Positions 58,522 through 64,000 of a DNA stretch of 64,000 bases are shown here, one piece after another. The notes below the pieces were generated by a model. It did not search any database. It was not told where the DNA came from and was given only the letters and a program-made list of their open reading frames with translations. Source of the stretch: Hymenobacter metallicola (GTDB lineage Bacteria; Bacteroidota; Bacteroidia; Cytophagales; Hymenobacteraceae); the NCBI RefSeq assembly GCF_004745645.1, contig NZ_SRMB01000002.1, positions 310,001 through 374,000 on the forward strand, read 5' to 3'. Within the stretch, counting starts at the first letter, position 1. Every line of letters begins with the position of its first letter. Both the position numbers and the translations under genes were made by a program.

Positions 58522-61500
58522 CTAGAAGCCGATGTTGATACCGGCCAGGAAAGTGCGGGCCTGCGGATACACGCCCCGGTCGACGCCGAAGCTGCCGCCC
58601 TGATTGCCTAGTTCGGGGTCGAAGCCCTTGTATTTGGTGAACGTCAGCAGATTTTGGCTGCTCACGTAGAGGCGCACCCGCTGGGTGTACACCTTCTTGG
58701 TCAGGGTGGCGGGCAGGGTGTAGCCCAGCGTCAGGAGCTTGAGGCGCAGGTAGGAGCCATCCTCGATGTAGTGCGAGGAAATGCGCAGGTTCTGGTTCGG
58801 GTCGCCGGCCACGGCCCGCGGAATGTCGTTGCTGGTGCCCGGCCCGGTCCAGCGGTCCAGCGTAATCGTGCTGGCGTTGGAAGCCCCGTAGAGGCCGCCC
58901 TCGGTGTAGTAGCGGTTCAGGTTATACACGTCGTTGCCCTGGGAACCCTGCAAGAAAACGTTCAGGTCGAACCCTTTGTAGCCCAGCGTATTGTTCAGGC
59001 CGTAGGTGAAGTCGGGATTCGGGTCGCCAATGTAGGTACGGTCCTGGTCGTTGATGATGCCGTCGTTGTTGAGGTCCTTGAAGCGAATGTCGCCGGGGGC
59101 CGTGCTCTTGGTGGGGTCATTGCCAGCTACCTGCACGGCGTGGCCTTTTACGTCTTCCGGCGTCTGAAACAGGCCATCGGCCACGTAGCCGTAGAACGAG
59201 CCGAAGGGTACCCCGGCCTCGTAGCGCACCAGGTTGCCCCCGCCCCGGGTATTTTGTCCGTCGAAGGGCTTGCCGGCACCCAAGGAGGTAATTTCGTTGC
59301 GGTAAGCACTCACGTTCAGCGAGGTTGTCCAGGTCAGGCCGCCGGCTTCGCCCGCAAAGTTGTTGGTCGTCACGGTGAAGTCAACCCCTTTGTTGGTGGA
59401 AGAAGCGGCGTTGGTATTGATGCTCTCACTGGTACCCGACACGTAGGTGACCGGCACGGCGGCAATCAGGTTGGGCGAGGTGCGCCGGTACAGGTCGATG
59501 GAGCCCGAAACGCGGTTTTGCCACAGCCCCACGTCGATGCCCAGGTTAAACTGTTCGTTGTTTTCCCAGCGCAGATCCGTGTTTTGCAGGCGCGTGGGCG
59601 CCCCCCCGATTACCTGCGACTGGCTGCCGGTACCAAACACGTAGCCCGTGCCCGGCACCCCGTTGTTCGACTGCGGCGTGGAGTTCACCGTGGTTAGGTA
59701 AGCAAACGTACCCGCGTTGAGCGGATTGCCCACCCGGCCGTAGCCGAAGCGCAGCTTCAGGTTGCTCAGGTAGGTGTTGTCCTTCAAAAACTCTTCCTCC
59801 GAAATCCGCCAGCCGGCCGAGGCCCCGGGGAAGAAGCCAAACTGGTTGCCGGGGGCAAAAGCCGAGGAGCCGTCGTAGCGCACAATAGCCTGAAACAGGT
59901 ATTTGCCGGCAAACTCGTAGTTGGCCCGGCCGAAGTAGCTGGCCAGGCGGGTGCGGCTGTTGCCCCCGTTGTTGCTGAGCTGGGAATTCACCGGGCCCCG
60001 GTCCAGAATCGTCAGGTTGTTGGTGCTGTAGCCGATACGGCCGCCGCCCAGGTAGAAGTTGTCGAACTGCTGGGCCGACTGCCCCACCAGCAGGCTGAAC
60101 TGGTGGTTGGTACCAATGAGCTTGTCGTAGGTCAGCGTGTTTTCAATCAGGTAGCTGGGGCTGTAGTTGGAATTGCTGTTGGCCGTGGCCTGAGACGTTG
60201 GGTACTTCGACGAGCCCACGATGGAGGGAAAGAACTGGTCACCCTGCAAAAACTGCAGGTCGGTGCCCACGTTGGTGCGCAGACGCAAGCCCTTCAGAGG
60301 CTCCAGCTCGGCGTAAAACGTGGAAGTAACCCGGTTGCGGTTGTTCTTGAGCTGGGGTCGGCGGGCCGCCGTCACGGGGTTTTCCTCGCCGTAGTTATCC
60401 GCGCTGGTAAACTCGTAGTACGTACCGTCGGGGTTGAAGGCCGGGGCCGTAGGCGGCGCCTGCAGGGCCAGCTGGATAACGCCCGAAAACTCGTTGTTTT
60501 CGTTGTTGAGCGGCTGTTCCTCCTGGTGCGTGAGACCCAGGGTATTGCCGATTTTCAGGGCTTTGCTAAGCTGCACTTCCCCGTTGGCCCGCAGCGTAAA
60601 ACGCTGAAAGCTGGAATTGATGATGGTACCATCCTGCTGGAAATAGCCCGCACTGGCCGCGTAGCGGGCTTTTTCGCTGCCGCCGGTGGCCGAAATGGCG
60701 TAGTTCTGAATTTTGGCCGGCCGGAAAATTTCGTCCAGCCAGTTGGTGCCCGCGCCCAGGGCGCCGGGGTTGGCATATTTGGGAATCACGTCGAGTCCCC
60801 CGTTGCGGCGCGCCTCGTTGTTGAGCTGGGCAAATTCCTGGGCATTGAGCAACGGAATCTGGCGCCACACCTGCTGCGTGCCCACGTAGGCATCCAGGTT
60901 GATGGAGGAAACCCCGGCCTTACCCCGCTTTGTAGTAATAATAACAACGCCGTTGGCGGCCCGCACCCCGTAGATGGCCGTAGCCGAGGCATCTTTAAGC
61001 ACGTCAATGCTTTCGATGTCGTTGGGGTTGATGCTGTTCAGCTCATTGCCCGTGGCGTTGCCGTTGCCATCAACGGCGGCCGGCAGCGGAAACCCATCCA
61101 CGACGTACAGCGGAGAGTTGTTGCCGGCCGAGGTAATGCCCCGCACCCGCACCGAGGTGCCGCCCCCACCGGGTGCCCCGGAGTTGGACACAACCTGCAC
61201 CCCCGCTGCCCGACCCTGAATGGCCTGGGCCGCATCGGCTACGGGCTGAGTGGCCACGTCGCGGCCCGATACGGAAGAAACGGCCCCCGTTACGCTCTGG
61301 CGCTCCTGGGTGCCATAGCCTACCACAACTACCTCTTCCAGCGCTTGGGCATCTTCCCCGAGCGTCACGTTGAAGTTGGTGGTAGCGCCCGTTACCGGCA
61401 CTTCCCGCCGTGTATAGCCCACAAAGCTGAATACCAGCACGCTGCCTTCCGGAACTTCCAGGCTGAAATTACCGGCCGCATCGGTGCTGGTGCCCACTGT

Positions 61501-61713
61501 GCCGCCTTTCACGACAACCGTGACGCCGGGCAGACCCTCGCCGTTGGCCTGGGTTACGCGGCCGGCCACGCGCACGTCGGCCTGCTGCAGCCGCAGGCTG
61601 GCAGCAGTTCTGGCGTAGAGCGGCGTTGCCGTAGCCACAAACGTTTGCAGGCTGCCCGCCGTCAGCAGCACTACTCCCTGTAAAAGGATTTTCCTGTGTG
61701 ATTGTGAAAGCAT
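58522..61713 (-). CDS. SusC/RagA family TonB-linked outer membrane transporter
   Basis: The 1063-residue protein has an N-terminal carboxypeptidase-D-like domain (VAGRVTQANGEGLPGVTVVVKGGTVGTSTDAAGNF), a TonB box region (LEEVVVVGYGTQERQSVTG), the plug (QAIQGRAAGVQVVSNSGAPGGGGTSVRVRGITS) and a large beta barrel ending in an aromatic GINIGF terminus. It imports oligosaccharides using TonB energy. It is the first gene of the PUL, divergent from an NrtR-like regulator. Confidence 0.95.
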   Translation of the reverse strand: MLSQSHRKILLQGVVLLTAGSLQTFVATATPLYARTAASLRLQQADVRVAGRVTQANGEGLPGVTVVVKGGTVGTSTDAAGNFSLEVPEGSVLVFSFVGYTRREVPVTGATTNFNVTLGEDAQALEEVVVVGYGTQERQSVTGAVSSVSGRDVATQPVADAAQAIQGRAAGVQVVSNSGAPGGGGTSVRVRGITSAGNNSPLYVVDGFPLPAAVDGNGNATGNELNSINPNDIESIDVLKDASATAIYGVRAANGVVIITTKRGKAGVSSINLDAYVGTQQVWRQIPLLNAQEFAQLNNEARRNGGLDVIPKYANPGALGAGTNWLDEIFRPAKIQNYAISATGGSEKARYAASAGYFQQDGTIINSSFQRFTLRANGEVQLSKALKIGNTLGLTHQEEQPLNNENNEFSGVIQLALQAPPTAPAFNPDGTYYEFTSADNYGEENPVTAARRPQLKNNRNRVTSTFYAELEPLKGLRLRTNVGTDLQFLQGDQFFPSIVGSSKYPTSQATANSNSNYSPSYLIENTLTYDKLIGTNHQFSLLVGQSAQQFDNFYLGGGRIGYSTNNLTILDRGPVNSQLSNNGGNSRTRLASYFGRANYEFAGKYLFQAIVRYDGSSAFAPGNQFGFFPGASAGWRISEEEFLKDNTYLSNLKLRFGYGRVGNPLNAGTFAYLTTVNSTPQSNNGVPGTGYVFGTGSQSQVIGGAPTRLQNTDLRWENNEQFNLGIDVGLWQNRVSGSIDLYRRTSPNLIAAVPVTYVSGTSESINTNAASSTNKGVDFTVTTNNFAGEAGGLTWTTSLNVSAYRNEITSLGAGKPFDGQNTRGGGNLVRYEAGVPFGSFYGYVADGLFQTPEDVKGHAVQVAGNDPTKSTAPGDIRFKDLNNDGIINDQDRTYIGDPNPDFTYGLNNTLGYKGFDLNVFLQGSQGNDVYNLNRYYTEGGLYGASNASTITLDRWTGPGTSNDIPRAVAGDPNQNLRISSHYIEDGSYLRLKLLTLGYTLPATLTKKVYTQRVRLYVSSQNLLTFTKYKGFDPELGNQGGSFGVDRGVYPQARTFLAGINIGF

Positions 61714-61916
61714 AGAAGTGGGATTTTAAGTGGAGCGTATTAGACCAAAGCAGGCAATAAGGTGCTGAGCAGAGGCGGAAGAGCATCTGGAAGCAAAGGA
61801 GTGGTAACCGGAATGGATAACTCACTCGCCGGAAAATTCAATATTCCGACGGGTATAGGCACACGGAGCCAGGCGACAGAATAGGCGCCTTTAAAAACAG
61901 GACAAGTAGGTGTGGT

Positions 61917-61933
61917 GTGCCCGAATCGGGCAC
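61917..61933. promoter_or_regulatory. Perfect 17-nt palindrome upstream of susC
   Basis: GTGCCCGA-A-TCGGGCAC has two perfect 8-base arms around a single base, 204 nt before the SusC start. Its symmetry fits an operator for a dimeric regulator; the regulator is unknown. Confidence 0.5.
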
Positions 61934-62277
61934 GGTAGGAAAGACTTGCCTTTGCATGGCGCTTGGAATAAGCGGATGCAGGCATAGCCCAAGATGATGC
62001 TAGGATAGGATAAGTGCAACTAACCCAGCATCAGAGCTGCTGTACGAGAAAGGGCCCATCGGGCTTCACGCTCAGGTGACAAGACAGTCGAGCGGCACCA
62101 TGCAGGACTAGAAAGCCAACGTAGGTTTTTGCATGCAGTGAAGATTAAAAGTGGGAATTTCGGGGGCGCGGCAGTAGAGGTTAAGCCGGAAAAGGGGAAC
62201 TTGCGTATCGGGCGAGGGCAAGCTGCAGCCGTTCTTGGCACTGTCTACGGGCCGAATATAGAAACATTTGCTTACAA

Positions 62278-62294
62278 TGCGTAAATTCTACGCA
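62278..62294. promoter_or_regulatory. Inverted repeat just before the NrtR-like gene
   Basis: TGCGTA and TACGCA surround AATTC, ending 14 nt before the ATG at 62309. It would block initiation if bound, so autoregulation by the NrtR-like protein is plausible. Confidence 0.5.
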
Positions 62295-62308
62295 ATAATC
62301 TTTCGCTT

Positions 62309-63100
62309 ATGAATACCCGTGAGGAGGTTCTGGATTTTGTGCACCACGGCGCAGAACGGTTTTTGCCCCATCTTTCCATCGATTGCGCCATTTTCGGTTA
62401 CCACGACCACGACCTCAAAACCCTGCTGATTCGCCACCACGGGCAGGAAAACTGGAGCTTGCCCGGGGGCTACATCGGGCGCCACGAAACCCTGACGGAA
62501 GCGGCCCACCGCATTCTGGCCGAAAAAACCCAGCTCACGGGCTTGTTCCTGCAGCAGTTCTACACCTTCGGCGACAGCGCCACCCGTATGAACCGCATCA
62601 AAACCGAGCAGACCCACAACACGACCTACTCCAAAGTAGGCGTCACGCTCAGCCCCGACCACTGGCTGTCGGAGCGCACCCTCTCGATTGGGTATTACGC
62701 CCTGGTCGACTACCTGCAGGTGGTCGTGACCCCGGAGTTTCTGGTGGATGACTACTGCTGGCTGAACGTGGCTGACATTCCCCGGGAGTTGGTATACGAC
62801 CACAACGAGATTATCCAGAAAGCCTTGCTAACCCTGCGGGCCCATATTTTCCAGCAGCCCATCGGCTACAACTTGCTGCCGGACAAATTCACCCTGCCCG
62901 AAATTCACTCCCTCTACGAAACCATCCTGTGCAAGCAGATTGACCGGCGCAATTTCCGCAAGAAGCTGCTCACCCTGGGGTTGATCCGGCAGCTCGACGA
63001 GCAGAGGAAGATCGGGCCGCACCGCTCCCCTTTCCTATATGAGTTTGACCTGGACAACTACAGCCGGGCGTTGGAGGACGGCTCTATCCTGTCGTTTTAG
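62309..63100 (+). CDS. NrtR-like regulator (Nudix domain plus winged helix)
   Basis: The 263-residue protein has an N-terminal Nudix fold (IDCAIFGYHDHDLKTLLIRHHGQENWSLPGGY) and a C-terminal winged helix (TLPEIHSLYETILCKQIDRRNFRKKLLTLGLI). The Nudix box is degenerate: GYIGRHE...HRILAEKTQL lacks two of the three metal-binding glutamates and the second glycine, so it should bind but not hydrolyse its ligand. Bacteroidota relatives control pentose and other sugar genes. Its divergence from SusC makes it the probable PUL regulator. Confidence 0.9.
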   Translation: MNTREEVLDFVHHGAERFLPHLSIDCAIFGYHDHDLKTLLIRHHGQENWSLPGGYIGRHETLTEAAHRILAEKTQLTGLFLQQFYTFGDSATRMNRIKTEQTHNTTYSKVGVTLSPDHWLSERTLSIGYYALVDYLQVVVTPEFLVDDYCWLNVADIPRELVYDHNEIIQKALLTLRAHIFQQPIGYNLLPDKFTLPEIHSLYETILCKQIDRRNFRKKLLTLGLIRQLDEQRKIGPHRSPFLYEFDLDNYSRALEDGSILSF

Positions 63101-63127
63101 GCCGAGTTCTGATGCTTGATAGTATAA

Positions 63128-63156
63128 AAAAAGCCCGGCTCACGGCCGGGCTTTTT
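63128..63156. terminator. Bidirectional terminator after the NrtR-like gene
   Basis: AAAAAGCCCGGC and GCCGGGCTTTTT form a perfect 12-bp stem around a five-base loop with T-runs both ways, between convergent genes. Confidence 0.93.
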
Positions 63157-63178
63157 ATTTCGCACTACTTCGCACAGG

Positions 63179-63562
63179 CTACTTGGCTTTGCGGAATATG
63201 TAGCGCGTCATGAACAGGCCGCTGCCCTGCAGCGAGTAAGTCAGGGGAACGGAAGTAACCAGCTCCCAGCCGTCCTCGGAAATCTGCTGCATGTAGGAGT
63301 GGATGGTTTCTTCGTTTTTGCGCAGATTACCCATGTTCAAGCCGGTCAGGCTGAAGAGGTTTTCCATAGGCGCCTCTTTGGCTCCCTTGAATTCGGGAGT
63401 AAACGAAACTTTGGAGCGGCCCATGCCACCAGCAATTACTGACTCAATAGTCGTCATCTGCAGGTAGGTGTATTTGCCAGCCTGGGCCGCGGCCCGGTGG
63501 GGCAGCAAGGGCAGGATGAGCAAAGTGAGCAGAAGCACTAAACGGGTAAAAGAAGACTGCAT
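63179..63562 (-). CDS. Small secreted protein of unknown function
   Basis: The ATG at 63560-63562 gives 127 residues with a signal peptide (FTRLVLLLTLLILPLLPHRAAAQAGKY); a longer frame adds a non-signal leader and is less likely. The mature part has YTYLQMTTIESVIAGGMGRSKVSFTPEF and ISEDGWELVTSVPLTYSLQGSGLFMTRYIFRK, which resembles short proteins with a DUF4177-like GWELV motif. The role is unknown. Confidence 0.65.
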   Translation of the reverse strand: MQSSFTRLVLLLTLLILPLLPHRAAAQAGKYTYLQMTTIESVIAGGMGRSKVSFTPEFKGAKEAPMENLFSLTGLNMGNLRKNEETIHSYMQQISEDGWELVTSVPLTYSLQGSGLFMTRYIFRKAK

Positions 63563-63787
63563 ACGGTACTGAATGAAGGGGTTGAATAAGTGAACGAGGC
63601 AAAATAGGAGTTTGCGCGCAACAATACACGCCCCCAAACCCGACACTAACAACTTACTTTCCGGCCGGCAGTATAAGCACCCTTTCTACCCTGCTGCCTA
63701 CGAAACCGACGCCGTTGCATCTGCCGGCCTGGCACCCCGTTTCCGGCCTCCTGCCGCGCCGCCTAACACCTTCCCAACCCTATAAAA

Positions 63788-63827
63788 AACCGACCCTAAC
63801 GTCCTTCGCAGGCAATTAGGGTCGGTT
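63788..63827 (-). terminator. uvrB terminator
   Basis: AACCGACCCTAA (63788-63799) and TTAGGGTCGGTT (63816-63827) form a perfect 12-bp stem followed on the minus strand by a T-run (TTTTTTATA), 22 nt after the stop codon. Confidence 0.88.
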
Positions 63828-63848
63828 GCTTCAGCCTTGTTCCAGGCG

Positions 63849-64000
63849 TTAGTCGCGCTTCGTTTTTAGCAGCTGCCGTAGCTGAGCCAGCTCGTCGCGG
63901 AACTTGGCGGCTTGCAGGAAGTCCAGGTCTTTGGCGGCGGCTTCCATCTGCTTTTCCGTCTGCTTGATGAGCTTCTCCAAATCAGGGCGGGCCATCATGG
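63849..64000 (-). CDS. uvrB: Excinuclease ABC subunit B, C-terminal end (cut by window edge)
   Basis: The visible 50 codons read MMARPDLEKLIKQTEKQMEA, then AAKDLDFLQAAKFRDELAQL and a basic end RQLLKTKRD. This is the UVR motif domain that closes UvrB and contacts UvrC. UvrC also carries a UVR motif but internally; the C-terminal position here points to UvrB. The gene continues beyond the right edge. Confidence 0.85.
   Translation of the reverse strand, partial: MMARPDLEKLIKQTEKQMEAAAKDLDFLQAAKFRDELAQLRQLLKTKRD

Larger units (their letters stand above)
61714..62308. promoter_or_regulatory. Divergent control region of PUL and regulator
   Basis: No gene is seen in these 595 nt. It holds two clean palindromes, at 61917-61933 and 62278-62294, described separately. 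On the plus strand AACATTTG at 62263-62270 is one base off the -7 consensus and could serve the regulator gene. No good TAnnTTTG was found for SusC. Confidence 0.6.

Noticed and set aside
60103..61683. 526-codon plus-strand frame opposite susC
   Set aside because: Same antisense effect; no start signal and no family match, while SusC is unambiguous.

Overview
The window looks like chromosomal DNA of a high-GC member of the Bacteroidota, most likely a Hymenobacter-like member of the Cytophagales. The reasons are the SusC/SusD pair, DUF4397 and DUF5074-type lipoproteins, the Bacteroidota promoter signature (TTG, about 19 nt, TAnnTTTG) in front of many genes, the near absence of Shine-Dalgarno sequences, and the order of the ribosomal and RNA polymerase genes. 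Genus level is inference. I saw no insertion sequence, prophage or CRISPR array.

Layout. 1-17,063 is a minus-strand block of information-processing genes: tRNA-Tyr, tRNA-Gly(TCC), tRNA-Thr, tuf; then tRNA-Trp, secE, nusG, rplK, rplA, rplJ, rplL, rpoB, rpoC; a DUF3467 gene; then rpsL, rpsG and fusA (cut by the left edge). 17.2-24.2 kb holds an M1 aminopeptidase, a biotin-carrier protein, pyrH-frr, and a minus-strand group of ECF sigma factor, zinc-type anti-sigma factor, gmk and nadD. 24.4-32.4 kb is a mixed housekeeping stretch: two LPS-type glycosyltransferases, a methyltransferase, ahcY, a DUF4397 lipoprotein, a THUMP-like methyltransferase and a 3-methyladenine DNA glycosylase.

32.5-36.0 kb is a vitamin B12 uptake unit: a cobalamin riboswitch, a BtuB-type TonB-dependent receptor and a surface beta-propeller lipoprotein resembling BtuG. 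Nearby are a small membrane protein translationally coupled to a heavy-metal-domain/AraC fusion regulator, and a large cobalamin-binding-type radical SAM enzyme. 39.9-44.6 kb holds a degenerate hydrolase-like lipoprotein, a GNAT enzyme, an NAD(P)-binding protein, a tRNA-Gly(CCC) gene and, after it, an AT-richer patch with a DoxX-like protein, a cysteine-rich lipoprotein and a small membrane protein. 44.7-49.1 kb has a Gfo/Idh/MocA oxidoreductase, a DUF92 membrane protein, and gluconate permease plus gluconokinase.

49.7-63.1 kb is a polysaccharide utilization locus: SusC, SusD, a type-B carboxylesterase, a GH3 beta-glucosidase and a GH31 alpha-xylosidase-like enzyme with a PA14 insert, in one direction, with a divergent NrtR-like (Nudix plus winged helix) regulator whose Nudix box is degenerate. 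The enzyme set fits side-chain and backbone trimming of acylated xyloglucan-type oligosaccharides; that substrate is inference. The window ends in a small secreted protein and the 3' end of uvrB.

The features most worth a second look are the B12 unit with a hairpin ending just before the btuB start codon, the long inverted repeats around the promoter and start of the DoxX-like gene, the palindromes between the PUL and its regulator, the unusually long structured rpoB-rpoC spacer, and the HMA-AraC fusion. None of these alone proves a new system.
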